A stretch of DNA of 64,000 nt, from the NCBI RefSeq assembly GCF_003258945.1, contig NZ_QLIX01000014.1, positions 1-64,000 on the forward strand, given 5' to 3'. Shown piece by piece: positions 51,842 to 61,303 of the stretch. This DNA comes from Roseicella frigidaeris. Lineage in GTDB: Bacteria; Pseudomonadota; Alphaproteobacteria; Acetobacterales; Acetobacteraceae. The notes under the pieces were generated by a model. The model did not search any database and had not been told where the DNA came from. It saw nothing but the letters and a program-made list of their open reading frames with translations. A program made the position numbers and the translations under genes. Position 1 is the first letter of the stretch. Every line of letters begins with the position of its first letter.

Positions 51842-52609
51842 ATGCTCCAGACCCGGCCGCGCGTCGCCCTGTTCGTCACCTGCCTCGTCGATCTCTACCG
51901 GCCGAATGTCGGCTTCTCCGCCATCGCGCTGCTCGAGGAGGCCGGCTGCCTGGTCGAGGTGCCGGACGCCCAGACCTGCTGCGGCCAGCCCGCCTACAAC
52001 ACCGGCGACCGGGCGACGGCGCAGGATCTGGCGCGGGGCGTGGTCGATACCTTCCTGCCCTACGACTACACCGTGGTCCCGAGCGGCTCCTGCGGCGGCA
52101 TGATCTCGCACCACTATCCCGGCCTCTTCGCCGACGACCCGCAGTATCGCGGCCGGGCCGAGGCGCTGGCGGCGAAGACGCACGAGCTGGTCTCCTTCCT
52201 GACCGACACCCTGGGGCTCGACGCCGTGAAGGCCCGCTATGACGGCGTGATCACCTATCACGACAGCTGCTCGGGGCTGCGCGAGCTCGGCGTCAAGGCG
52301 CAGCCGCGCAAGCTGCTGCGCTCCATGCCGGGCGTGACGCTGAAGGAGATGCCGGATGCCGAGATCTGCTGCGGCTTCGGCGGCACCTTCTGCGTGAAGT
52401 ATCCCGACATCTCCACCCGCATGGTCACCGACAAGACGCGCTCCATCGCCTCCACCGGGGCGGATACGCTGCTCGCCGGCGACATGGGATGCCTGCTGAA
52501 CATGGCGGGCCGGCTGAAGCGCGAAGGCACGCCGGTGAAGGTGCGCCATGTCGCCGAGGTGCTGGCCGGCCGCACCGGGGAGGCGCCGGCGATCGGCGAC
52601 ACGGAATGA
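51842..52609 (+). CDS. LutA-like cysteine-rich CCG-domain protein
   Basis: A 255-residue (Fe-S)-binding oxidoreductase subunit with two CCG units: TCCGQPAYN (Cys46-Cys47) with Cys14 and Cys36 nearby, and EICCGFGGTFCVKYP (Cys176-Cys177) with the preceding HDSCSGLRELG. The family includes LutA/YkgE of lactate oxidation and HdrB-like proteins. lutB and lutC are not adjacent; instead the ATG of a 2OG dioxygenase overlaps its stop, an uncommon pairing. A role in lactate use is possible but not shown. Confidence 0.88.
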   Translation: MLQTRPRVALFVTCLVDLYRPNVGFSAIALLEEAGCLVEVPDAQTCCGQPAYNTGDRATAQDLARGVVDTFLPYDYTVVPSGSCGGMISHHYPGLFADDPQYRGRAEALAAKTHELVSFLTDTLGLDAVKARYDGVITYHDSCSGLRELGVKAQPRKLLRSMPGVTLKEMPDAEICCGFGGTFCVKYPDISTRMVTDKTRSIASTGADTLLAGDMGCLLNMAGRLKREGTPVKVRHVAEVLAGRTGEAPAIGDTE

Positions 52610-53355
52610 GCGCAGCCTTGCAGGTGACGCCGACCGAGCCGCTGCTCGGGGCGATCGAGGCCGAGGGCTTCGCGCTGCTGCGCGGCCCGGAGATGGCGGC
52701 GCGGCTCGGCCCGGCCGGGATGCCGGCCGCGCTCGATGCCTTCGCCGCGAGCTGGGAGCGGCTGGAGACGGACCGCTTCATGGCCGATGGCGGCCGCTAT
52801 CGCCGCCGGCGGCACGCCAATTTCACCGCCCGCGCCGGCCAGCCCGGGCATGTCCGCGGGCCGCACCGGCCGCATTTCCAGGCGGTGGTGCACAACAGCC
52901 TCAATGGCGGCGTCGAGCGCTGGTTCGGGCCGATGGAGGATGCGGTGGCCGAGAGCGCACCGCTGCAGGCGCTGCTCGCGCTCGGCCGCGGCGTCGCCGA
53001 TGCGCGCAGCCCGCGCACGGACTGGTTCGTCGAGGCGCACCAGTTCCGCATCGAGGCGGTGGCCGGCGCGCCGGGCTTCCCGACGCCGGAGGGCGTGCAC
53101 CATGACGGCGTCGACTACGTGCTGATCGGCATGATCGCGCGCACCAACCTCACCGGCGGCGAGACGCTGGTCACCGACGAGGCCGGGCAGGCGCTGGCGC
53201 GCTTCACCCTGCTCGACCGGCTCGACTGCGCCTTCATGGATGACCGGCGGGTGATGCATGGCGTGACGCCGGTGCAGCCGGCCGATCCGGCGCTGCCCTC
53301 CTGCCGCGACGTGCTGGTGATCACCTGGAAGCGGCTCGCCGCCGCGGAGGCATAG
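52606..53355 (+). CDS. 2-oxoglutarate/Fe(II) dioxygenase, amino-acid-hydroxylase type (PF10014-like)
   Basis: A 249-residue cytosolic enzyme. The iron ligands are His165 and Asp167 (GVHHDGVDYV) and His218 (DRRVMHGVTPV); Arg234 in CRDVLVITWKR should bind 2-oxoglutarate. The layout fits the 2OG-Fe_oxy_2 family, which includes free L-isoleucine hydroxylases. Its ATG overlaps the stop of the LutA-like gene, so the two are translationally coupled. The amino acid substrate cannot be told from sequence. Confidence 0.83.
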   Translation: MSAALQVTPTEPLLGAIEAEGFALLRGPEMAARLGPAGMPAALDAFAASWERLETDRFMADGGRYRRRRHANFTARAGQPGHVRGPHRPHFQAVVHNSLNGGVERWFGPMEDAVAESAPLQALLALGRGVADARSPRTDWFVEAHQFRIEAVAGAPGFPTPEGVHHDGVDYVLIGMIARTNLTGGETLVTDEAGQALARFTLLDRLDCAFMDDRRVMHGVTPVQPADPALPSCRDVLVITWKRLAAAEA

Positions 53356-53421
53356 CGGCAGCGGCTTCGCAGGCCGGGGCGAACGGCTCTACCCTCGCCG
53401 CCGGAACGCGAAGGAGCCGCC

Positions 53422-54843
53422 ATGCAGCATCTGCCCTCCGAGACCTGGCGCTGGGATGCCGTCGACATCGCCCGCGCCATCCGCCTCGGCGCCCTGTCCG
53501 CCCGCGAGGCGGCAGAGGCGGCGCTGGCCCGGCTCGATGCGGTGAACCCGGCCATCAACGCCGTGGTCGATCCGCTGCCCGAGCTGGCGCTCGCCGCCGC
53601 CGATGCCGCCGATGCGGCGCGCGCCCGCGGCGAGGCGCTCGGGCCGCTGCACGGCGTGCCGGTCACCGTGAAGGTGAATGCCGACATGGCGGGCCGCGCC
53701 ACCACCAACGGCGTCGTCGCCTTCCGCGACATGATCGCGCCCGCCGACAGCGCCGTCATCGGCAACATGCGCAAGGCCGGCGCGGTCGTCATCGGCCGCA
53801 CCAACACCCCGGCCTTCTCCTGGCGTTGGTTCACCGACAATGCCCTGCACGGCCGGACGCTCAACCCATGGAGCGCCGGGCACACCCCGGGCGGCTCCTC
53901 GGGTGGGGCGAGCGCGGCCACCGCGGCCGGCATCGGCGCCATCGGCCATGGCAACGACATCGGCGGCTCCATCCGCTACCCGGCCTATGCCTGCGGCATC
54001 GCCGGGCTGCGCCCCTCGGCCGGCCGCATCCCGGCCTTCAACCCCTCGGCCAAGGAGGAGCGCTCCCTCTCCGGCCAGTTGCTCTCCACCCAGGGGCCGC
54101 TGGCCCGGCGCGTCGCCGATCTGCGGCTTGCGCTGGCCGCCATGGCGGCGCCCGACTGGCGCGACCCCTGGCAGGCGCCGGTGCTGCTGGAGGGGCCGCC
54201 GCTGCCGGGGCCGATCCGCGTCGCCCTCTGCGCCGACCCGTCCCACCAGGGCGTGCATCCGGCGGTGGCCGCGGCGGTGCAGGCGGCCGGCAAGGCGCTG
54301 GCGGCCGCCGGCTATGCGGTGGAGGAGGCGGAGCCGCCCGGCTTCGCCGAGGTCGCGGCCGATTGGGACGCCTTCATCCATGCCGAGGCGACGGTCTTCA
54401 TGAAGGCGGGCTTCGAGCAGCTCGCCGATCCCGCCGCCCGGGCGATCTTCGCCGAGATGGGCGAGCGGGCGCTGCCGGCGCTGCCCGACTGGATGCGGCT
54501 GCTGGCCCGCCGCGCCACGCATCAGCGCGCCTGGGCGCAGTTCCTGCAGGAGCGGCCGCTGCTGGTCATCCCGGTCTCGGCCGAGCCGCCCTTCCCGCAG
54601 GCGCTGGACGAGCGGGATTTCCCGCGGGTGATCCGGGCCCAGGCGCCGCTCTTCCCGACCGTGCTGCTCGGCCTGCCGAGCGTCTCGGTGCCGACCGGCC
54701 TCGCCGAGGGGCTGCCGATGGGGGTGCAGGTGGTGGCGCCGCGCTGGCGGGAGGACCTGGCGCTGGCGGCGGCGGAGGCGATCGAGGCCGCCTATCCCAT
54801 GCCGACCCCGATCGACCCGCGACCGGCACCGGCCGCGGGCTGA
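53422..54843 (+). CDS. amidase-signature family amidase
   Basis: A 473-residue serine amidase. The Ser-cisSer-Lys triad is Lys84 (GVPVTVKVNADM), Ser160 (GGSSGGASAA) and nucleophile Ser183 (GNDIGGSIRYPAYA). AAGGAG sits 8 bases before the ATG at 53422. It is not part of a gatCAB operon, so it is more likely a catabolic amide hydrolase than the tRNA-dependent enzyme. It converges on the TRAP operon. Confidence 0.92.
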   Translation: MQHLPSETWRWDAVDIARAIRLGALSAREAAEAALARLDAVNPAINAVVDPLPELALAAADAADAARARGEALGPLHGVPVTVKVNADMAGRATTNGVVAFRDMIAPADSAVIGNMRKAGAVVIGRTNTPAFSWRWFTDNALHGRTLNPWSAGHTPGGSSGGASAATAAGIGAIGHGNDIGGSIRYPAYACGIAGLRPSAGRIPAFNPSAKEERSLSGQLLSTQGPLARRVADLRLALAAMAAPDWRDPWQAPVLLEGPPLPGPIRVALCADPSHQGVHPAVAAAVQAAGKALAAAGYAVEEAEPPGFAEVAADWDAFIHAEATVFMKAGFEQLADPAARAIFAEMGERALPALPDWMRLLARRATHQRAWAQFLQERPLLVIPVSAEPPFPQALDERDFPRVIRAQAPLFPTVLLGLPSVSVPTGLAEGLPMGVQVVAPRWREDLALAAAEAIEAAYPMPTPIDPRPAPAAG

Positions 54844-54967
54844 GCCTGGCCGGCGCCTGGCCGGCGCCCCGGGGGGGGGCAACGCCCGTGGCCGGCCCCC
54901 GTTCGGGGCCGCCCGGGTTGGGAACCGGTGGGAGGGGGCCGGCGGGAGGGCGCCGCCGGCGCCGGCG

Positions 54968-56383
54968 CTACTTGAAGACCGGCGGCGCGTCATCCTCCGG
55001 CAGGTCGGGCAGCGGCACCTCGATGCGGACCGTGCTCGGGTCGACGCCCGTGCTCTTGTCGAGCCAGTAGGTCACGCTCGCCGGCCAGAAGATCACGATG
55101 GCGACCAGGATGAGCTGCAGCCCGACCCAGGGGATGGCGCCCCAGTAGATGTCGCGGCTGCGCACCTCCTTCGGGGCGATGCCGCGGAGGTAGAAGAGGG
55201 CGAAGCCGAAGGGCGGGTGCATGAAGCTGGTCTGCATGTTCACGCAGATCAGCACGCCGAACCAGACGAGGTCGATGCCGAGCTTCGCCGCCACCGGCGC
55301 GAGCAGCGGGATGATGATGAAGGCGATCTCGAAGAAGTCGAGGAAGAAGGCCAGGAAGAAGATGAAGATCTGGCTGAAGATCAGGAAGCCGACCTGGCCG
55401 CCCGGCAGCTTCGAGAGCAGGTGCTCGATCCAGATCGCCCCGTCCACGCCCTGGAAGACCAGGCTGAACACCGTGGCGCCGATCAGGATGAAGATGACCA
55501 TGGCGGTGATGCGCATGGTGTTCTGGGTGGCCTGCCAAAGCAGGTCCCAGCTGAAGCGGCGGTTCACCACCGCGAGGACGACGGCGCCGACCGCGCCCAT
55601 CGCTCCCGCCTCGGTCGGCGTGGCGAGGCCGAGGAAGATGGTGCCGAGCACGAGGAAGATCAGGACGACGGAGGGCACCATGCCCTTCAGCACCCGCCAC
55701 CAGAGCGCCCAGCCGCGCTGCGTCAGCGCCTCGTCCGGCAGCGGCGGCACGCGATGCGGCTGGAAGATGCTGACGACGACGATGAAGCCGATGAACAGCA
55801 GCACCTGCAGGATGCTGGGGCCGATGGCGCCGGCATACATGTCGCCGACCGACTTGCCGAGCTGGTCGCCGAGCACGATGAGGACGAGGCTCGGCGGGAT
55901 CACCTGGGTGATGGTGCCGCTGGCCGCGATGACGCCGGTGGCGATGCGCATGTCATAGCCGTAGCGCATCATGATCGGCAGGCTGATCATGCCCATGGCG
56001 ATGACCGAGGCGGCGACCGTGCCGGTGATGGCGCCGAGCACGGCGCCGACCAGGATCACCGCATAGGCGAGGCCGCCCGGCACCTTGCCGAAGAGCTGCC
56101 CGGTGCCCTCCAGCAAATCCTCCGCCAGGCCGCAGCGTTCGAGGATCGCCCCCATCAGGGTGAAGAAGGGGATGGCCAGCAGCAGGTCGTTGGCGATGAT
56201 GCCGAAGACCCGCAGCGGCAGGTTGCCGAGATAGGCCGGCGTGAAGAAGCCGAGCTCGATCGAGAGGAAGCCGAAGAACAGGCCGACGGCGGAGAGGCTG
56301 AAGGCGACCGGGAAGCCGATCAGCAGGAAGACGACCAGGCCGCCGAACATCAGCGGCGCCATCACGTCCATGTCGATGGTCAT
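54968..56383 (-). CDS. dctM: TRAP transporter large permease
   Basis: A 471-residue inner-membrane protein of the DctM/TakM type with about 12 hydrophobic helices. LLLAIPFFTLMGAILERCGL and TGTVAASVIAMGMISLPIMM and GTITQVIPPSLVLIVLGDQL are typical segments. It is the last gene of the minus-strand dctP-dctQ-dctM operon. It imports the ligand of the DctP protein using an ion gradient. Confidence 0.95.
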   Translation of the reverse strand: MTIDMDVMAPLMFGGLVVFLLIGFPVAFSLSAVGLFFGFLSIELGFFTPAYLGNLPLRVFGIIANDLLLAIPFFTLMGAILERCGLAEDLLEGTGQLFGKVPGGLAYAVILVGAVLGAITGTVAASVIAMGMISLPIMMRYGYDMRIATGVIAASGTITQVIPPSLVLIVLGDQLGKSVGDMYAGAIGPSILQVLLFIGFIVVVSIFQPHRVPPLPDEALTQRGWALWWRVLKGMVPSVVLIFLVLGTIFLGLATPTEAGAMGAVGAVVLAVVNRRFSWDLLWQATQNTMRITAMVIFILIGATVFSLVFQGVDGAIWIEHLLSKLPGGQVGFLIFSQIFIFFLAFFLDFFEIAFIIIPLLAPVAAKLGIDLVWFGVLICVNMQTSFMHPPFGFALFYLRGIAPKEVRSRDIYWGAIPWVGLQLILVAIVIFWPASVTYWLDKSTGVDPSTVRIEVPLPDLPEDDAPPVFK

Positions 56384-56408
56384 AGGGGCGCGGGTCCTGG
56401 CGAGGGTC

Positions 56409-56957
56409 TTATTGCTCGGGGCGGTGGTACTCGACCACCACCTCGGCCTGCGGGGAGACGCCGCGCAGCAGGGCGACGCGCTTGATGAGCTCGGAGATGC
56501 CTTGCAGCATCAGGAGGAAGAAGCCGATCGGCAGCAGGATCTTCACCGGCCAGCGCAGCAGGCCGCCGGCATTCGGGCTGCCCTCCGACCGCACCAAGCT
56601 GTCGAGGAAGAAGGGCCAGGTCATCCAGGCGAGCAGCGTGACCGCCGGCAGCATGAAGAAGGTGAAGCCGAAGACATCCACCCAGAGCCGGGCCCGCTCG
56701 GACAGGCTGGAATAGAGCAGGTCCACCCGGACGTGCTCGTTGCGGAACAGCGTGTAGGAGGCGCCGAGCATGACGGTGGCGCCGAAGAGGTACCACTGCA
56801 CCTCCAGCCAGGCATTCGAGGAGTAGGAGATGCCGTAGCGCACGAAGGCATTGCCGGCGGAGATGGCGCAGGACAGCAGCACGGCCCAGTCGGCCAGCTT
56901 GCCGATCGCGGCGTTCAGCCTGTCCACGCCACGGCTGAAGGCGAGCAGGGGACCCAT
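56409..56957 (-). CDS. dctQ: TRAP transporter small permease
   Basis: A 182-residue membrane protein with four hydrophobic helices, including FVRYGISYSSNAWLEVQWYL and the conserved NEHVRVDLLYSSLSERARLW. It lies 25 bases before dctM and 73 bases after dctP on the same strand, completing the three-part transporter. Confidence 0.94.
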   Translation of the reverse strand: MGPLLAFSRGVDRLNAAIGKLADWAVLLSCAISAGNAFVRYGISYSSNAWLEVQWYLFGATVMLGASYTLFRNEHVRVDLLYSSLSERARLWVDVFGFTFFMLPAVTLLAWMTWPFFLDSLVRSEGSPNAGGLLRWPVKILLPIGFFLLMLQGISELIKRVALLRGVSPQAEVVVEYHRPEQ

Positions 56958-57030
56958 GGGCGCGTGTTACCTCCCTGGCGCACCCACCCACTGGCGAAAA
57001 GGGATGGGGCGCGTTTATGGACGCAGCGTC

Positions 57031-58134
57031 TCAGCGGCGCGGCTGCTGTTCCTGAGCGTGCATCAGATAGACGAAATTGTCGAAGGTGCTCTCGGCCACC
57101 CGGAACCACTGGTATTCGAGGTCGCGGAAGGCCTTCCAGGGCTCGTAGACCTTCTTGAAGGCGGCGTTCTTCGCCGCCGTCTCCTCGTAGAGCTCGAAGG
57201 CCGCCTTGTAGCAGGCCTGCATCACCTCGCGCGGGAAGACGCGAAGCTGCGCGCCGCCCGCCACCAGGCGGCGAAGCGCCTGCGGGTTCTGCACGTCGTA
57301 CTTGGCCATGGTCTCGAGCGTCGCGTCGCGGCAGGCGCTCTCCAGCACGTCCTTGTAGACCTGCGGCAGCTCGTCGTACTTGGCCTTGGCCACGTAGAAG
57401 GAGAGGTTCAGCCCGCCTTCCCACCAGCCCGGATAGTAGTAGTAGGGCGCGACGCGGTTGAAGCCGAGCTTCTCGTCGTCATAGGGGCCGATCCATTCGG
57501 CGGCGTCGATCGTGCCCTTCTCGAGCGCCGGGTAGATGTCGCCGCCGGCGATCTGCTGCGGCACCCCGCCGAGCTTCTGCATGATGTTGCCCGCGATGCC
57601 GGCGATGCGCATCTTCAGGCCCGAAAGGTCCTGGACCGTCTTGATTTCCTTGCGGAACCAGCCGCCCATCTGCGCCCCGGTGCTGCCGCAGGGGATGGAG
57701 TGGATGTTGTAGCCGGCGAAGAATTCCTGCAGCAGCTCGCGGCCGCCGCCGGCATAGAGCCAGGCATTGATCTGCCGCGTGTTCATCCCGAAGGGGATGG
57801 TGGCGTCGAAGGCGAAGGTCGGGTCCTTGCCGACGAAGTAGTAGCTCGCCGTATGGGCGCATTCCACCGTGCCGCCCTGGACCGCATCGGCCACCTGCAG
57901 CCCCGGCACCAACTCGCCGGCCGAGAAGACGCGGATCTGGAACTTGCCGTCGGTCAGCGCCGCGACGCGCTTCCCCACATGCTCGCCCGCGCCGAAGATC
58001 GTATCGAGCGAGCGCGGGAAGGAGGAGGCGCAGCGCCACCGGACCTCCGGCAGCGCGCCCTGCGCGAGGGCAGGAGTAGCCAAGGCGGCGGTTCCGGCAA
58101 GGGCCCCGCCGGCGATGAATCCACGACGATCCAT
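57031..58134 (-). CDS. dctP: TRAP transporter substrate-binding protein (TakP-like)
   Basis: A 367-residue periplasmic binding protein with a Tat-like signal (DRRGFIAGGALAGTAALATP). The mature protein contains VRWRCASSFPRSLDTIFGAG, KDPTFAFDATIPFGMNTRQI, TGAQMGGWFRKEIKTVQDLS and GGDIYPALEKGTIDAAEWIG, very like the alpha-keto-acid binder TakP. A 2-oxo acid or related carboxylate is therefore the best guess for the ligand. Start at 58134 (MDRRGFIAGG). Confidence 0.93.
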   Translation of the reverse strand: MDRRGFIAGGALAGTAALATPALAQGALPEVRWRCASSFPRSLDTIFGAGEHVGKRVAALTDGKFQIRVFSAGELVPGLQVADAVQGGTVECAHTASYYFVGKDPTFAFDATIPFGMNTRQINAWLYAGGGRELLQEFFAGYNIHSIPCGSTGAQMGGWFRKEIKTVQDLSGLKMRIAGIAGNIMQKLGGVPQQIAGGDIYPALEKGTIDAAEWIGPYDDEKLGFNRVAPYYYYPGWWEGGLNLSFYVAKAKYDELPQVYKDVLESACRDATLETMAKYDVQNPQALRRLVAGGAQLRVFPREVMQACYKAAFELYEETAAKNAAFKKVYEPWKAFRDLEYQWFRVAESTFDNFVYLMHAQEQQPRR

Positions 58135-58312
58135 GTGTCTGTGCTGGCTCCCGCTGCGCCCGCGCCATGACGGCAAGCGGGACCGGCCTAACTAACCTCT
58201 TGTTGCGTGCTTGTTAAGAGCGGGAATCGTGCCGTTTCTGGGCCGATCCCCCCTCGCCGCAGCGGCGATGGAGGACTAAGCTCGTGGACGTGATGGCCCG
58301 CCTCCCGTTCCC

Positions 58313-60343
58313 GTGCTGACGCTCTTCGCGCTCTGTCTCTGGGTCCTGGTCCTGCTCGCGGCGGTGGCGGTGCCGCTCGGTCGCCATGCCAGGGCGGGGC
58401 TGGTCCTCCATGCGGGATGCCTGATCGCATCGCTCGGGTTTGTCGCCGTGGCGCTGGGCGTGCTGCTGACCGGCGAGCCGGTCGAGTCGCAGCCCCTGCC
58501 CTTCGGGCCGCCCTGGGCGCCGACCCGCCTCGGCCTCGACGGGCTGTCGGCCTGGTTCCTGCTGCTGCTCGGCATCGCCGGCAGCGCCGCCTCGCTCTTC
58601 GCCATGGATGACGGGGCCAGCGGCCACCCGCTGCCGCCGCGCGCGCTGCCGCCCTTCCCGCTCTTCCTGGCCGGCATGGCCCTGACGCTCGCCGCGACCG
58701 ACGCCTTCCTGCTGCTGTTCGGCTTCGAGCTGATGTCCCTCGCCTCCTGGGCGCTGGTCGCGGCCGAGCATGAGCGGCCGGAGAACCGCGCCGCGGCGCG
58801 GCTTTATCTCGGCTTCGCGGTGCTCGCCGGCGCTTGCCTGGTGCCCGCCTTCGGGCTGCTGGCCGGCAGCGCGGGCGCGCTCGACTTCGCCGCCATGCGC
58901 GCCGCGCCGCCGGAGGGCTGGCGCGCCGCCGCGGTGCTGCTGCTCGGCCTGCTCGGCGCCGGCGCCAAGGCCGGGCTGGTGCCGCTGCATGCCTGGCTGC
59001 CGCTCGCCCATCCGGCGGCGCCCAGCCATGTCTCGGCCCTGATGTCGGGGGCGATGACCAAGATCGCGCTCTACGTGCTGGCGCGGCTGCTGCTCGATCT
59101 CTGCGGCCCGGCGCAGCCCTCCTGGTGGGGCGTGCCGCTGCTCGTGCTGGGGGCCGCCTCGGCCCTGCTCGGCGCGCTGCGCGCCAACCTCGAGGACGAC
59201 GCCAAGACGCTGCTCGCCTGCTCGACCATCGAGAATGTCGGCCTCATCACCATCGGCCTCGGCCTGGCGCTGGCCTTCCGCGGCGCCGATCTCGGCCCGC
59301 TGGCGGCGCTCGCCGCCGGGGCGGCGCTGCTGCATGCGCTCAACCACGGCGTCTTCAAGACCGGCCTCTTCCTGATGGCCGGCGCGGTGCTGCACGGCGC
59401 CGGCAGCCGCCGGCTGGACCGGCTGGGCGGGCTGATCCACGCCATGCCGGTCACCGCCCTCGCGGCGCTCATCGGCGTCGCGGCCGCGGCCTCGCTGCCG
59501 CCGCTCTCGGGCTTCGCCAGCGAATGGCTGCTGCTGCAGGCGCTGCTCGCCGGCTGGCGGGTGAGCGATATCGGCTTCCAGGTGCTGGCCGCCGCCGGCG
59601 CGGCCGTCGCGGCGATGGCCGCGGCGCTCGCCGCGGCGGCCATGCTGCGGTTCTTCGGCCTCGTCTTCCTCGGCCGGCCGCGCAGCCCGCGCGGCGCCGG
59701 GGCACGCGAGGCCCCAATCTTCGAGCGCGCCGCCCTGCTGCTGCCGGCCGGGCTGACCGTGCTGCTCGGCCTGTTCCCGGGCTTCGTGCTCGGCCTCGCC
59801 GCGCCGGCGCTGCAGGGGCTCGTCGGGCCCGTCATCCGGGTGCCGGCGCGCGGCACCTGGCTGGCGGCCGGGGAGGGCGCCACCGGCTACGCGCCGCTCG
59901 TCATCGCCCTGCTGCTGGCGCTGCTGCTCGGCATCACCTGGATGTTGGTGCGCCGCCGCTCGCCGGCCGCGACCGCGCGCGGGCCGGTCTGGAATTGCGG
60001 CTTCGTCGAGCCGCCGCCGCACCTGCCCTTCGGCGATCCGCTGACCCAGCCGGGGGCGGCCGGCATCGCCCAGCCCCTCCGCCGCATGCTCGGCGAGTCC
60101 CTGCTGCGGGCCGGGGAGACGGTTGACATGCCGGCGCCGGGCGAGACGCGGCCGGGCCATTATGCCGCCGGTTTCACCGACCCTTCGGGCCCGCTGCTGC
60201 TGGCGCCGGTCGCGCGGCTGCGCGACCGCATCGCCGCCGAGGCGGACCGGCTGCGTCACCTCACCATCCGTCGCTGCCTCTCCCTCAGCTTCGCCACCCT
60301 GGTCGGGCTGCTGGCGCTGCTGGCTTGGCTGGAGGCCCGCTGA
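58313..60343 (+). CDS. hyfB: hydrogenase-4-type proton-pumping membrane subunit B
   Basis: A 676-residue antiporter-like inner-membrane protein (HyfB/HycC, related to NuoL/M/N) with some 14-16 helices. Conserved proton-path residues are seen in GAGAKAGLVPLHAWLPLAHP and MSGAMTKIALYVLARLLLDL. The C-terminal WNCGFVEPPP segment and final helix are typical of HyfB. The GTG at 58313 is the only start in frame near the expected N-terminus; its ribosome site is poor. It opens the operon; hyfA is not upstream. Confidence 0.9.
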   Translation: MLTLFALCLWVLVLLAAVAVPLGRHARAGLVLHAGCLIASLGFVAVALGVLLTGEPVESQPLPFGPPWAPTRLGLDGLSAWFLLLLGIAGSAASLFAMDDGASGHPLPPRALPPFPLFLAGMALTLAATDAFLLLFGFELMSLASWALVAAEHERPENRAAARLYLGFAVLAGACLVPAFGLLAGSAGALDFAAMRAAPPEGWRAAAVLLLGLLGAGAKAGLVPLHAWLPLAHPAAPSHVSALMSGAMTKIALYVLARLLLDLCGPAQPSWWGVPLLVLGAASALLGALRANLEDDAKTLLACSTIENVGLITIGLGLALAFRGADLGPLAALAAGAALLHALNHGVFKTGLFLMAGAVLHGAGSRRLDRLGGLIHAMPVTALAALIGVAAAASLPPLSGFASEWLLLQALLAGWRVSDIGFQVLAAAGAAVAAMAAALAAAAMLRFFGLVFLGRPRSPRGAGAREAPIFERAALLLPAGLTVLLGLFPGFVLGLAAPALQGLVGPVIRVPARGTWLAAGEGATGYAPLVIALLLALLLGITWMLVRRRSPAATARGPVWNCGFVEPPPHLPFGDPLTQPGAAGIAQPLRRMLGESLLRAGETVDMPAPGETRPGHYAAGFTDPSGPLLLAPVARLRDRIAAEADRLRHLTIRRCLSLSFATLVGLLALLAWLEAR

Positions 60344-61303
60344 GTGCAGGTCTTCGGGGCCATCCTGACGCAGCTCCTGCACCTGCTGCTCATGCTGGCG
60401 GCGGCGCCGCTCCTGCTCGGCGTCACCCGCTGGCTGAAGGCGCGGCTGATGGGGCGGCGCGGCGCCTCGCCCCTGCAGCCCCTGCGCGACCTCGACAAGC
60501 TGCTGCGCAAGCGGCCGGTGCTGGCGGAGAACGCCTCCATCGTCTCCGAGGCGGCGCCCTATGTCGCCTTCGCCGCCTGCCTGCTCGCCGCCGCGCTGGT
60601 GCCGAGCTTCAGCCACGGCATGGCCTTCGCCCCCTTCGCCGACCTCATCCTGCTGGCCGGGCTGCTGGCGCTGGCCCGCATGGCGCTGGCGCTGGCCGGC
60701 ATGGATGTGGGCACCGCCTTCGGCGGGCTGGGCGCGGCGCGGGAGATGAGCTTCGCCGCCTTCGCCGAGCCGGCGCTGCTGCTCTCGGTGCTGAACTTCA
60801 CCATCCTGGCGGGCAACACCAATCTCGACCTGATCGCCGCCACCTTCCGCGACGGCGCGCTCGGCCTGCGCGTCTCGCTCGGCCTCGCCGCCATGGCCAT
60901 GCTGGCGGTCGCCATCGCCGAGAATGGCCGCATCCCGGTCGACAACCCATCGACGCATCTCGAGCTCACCATGGTGCACGAGGCGATGCTGCTGGAGAGC
61001 AGCGGCCGGCACCTCGCACTCTGGGACTATGGCGCGGCGCTGCGCCTGACGCTCTGGCTCTCCCTCATCGCCGCCATCTTCGTCCCCTTCGGCGCCGCGC
61101 CGGCGGGCAGCGGGCCGCTCGCCTGGGCGATCGGCCTGCTGGCCTGGCTGCTGAAGATGGGCGTGCTCTGCCTCGCCCTGGCGTGGTTCGAGAGCGCGAT
61201 CGCCAAGATGCGGGTGTTCCGGGTGCCGGAGTTCCTCGGCGCCGCGCTGCTGCTGGCCCTGCTCGGCGCGGCGCTGCTCTTCGTCAGCACGGGGCTGGCA
61301 TGA
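60344..61303 (+). CDS. hyfC: hydrogenase-4-type membrane subunit C (NuoH-like)
   Basis: A 319-residue inner-membrane protein related to HyfC/HycD/NuoH, which connects the hydrophilic arm to the pump subunits. Segments RRGASPLQPLRDLDKLLRKR and IAENGRIPVDNPSTHLELTM followed by VHEAMLLESSG are diagnostic. The GTG at 60344 directly follows the hyfB stop. Confidence 0.93.
   Translation: MQVFGAILTQLLHLLLMLAAAPLLLGVTRWLKARLMGRRGASPLQPLRDLDKLLRKRPVLAENASIVSEAAPYVAFAACLLAAALVPSFSHGMAFAPFADLILLAGLLALARMALALAGMDVGTAFGGLGAAREMSFAAFAEPALLLSVLNFTILAGNTNLDLIAATFRDGALGLRVSLGLAAMAMLAVAIAENGRIPVDNPSTHLELTMVHEAMLLESSGRHLALWDYGAALRLTLWLSLIAAIFVPFGAAPAGSGPLAWAIGLLAWLLKMGVLCLALAWFESAIAKMRVFRVPEFLGAALLLALLGAALLFVSTGLA

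Noticed and set aside
54871-54879. Run of nine G residues between the amidase and dctM
   Set aside because: Homopolymer runs are expected in such DNA; it is outside coding sequence and far from any start, so phase variation is unlikely.
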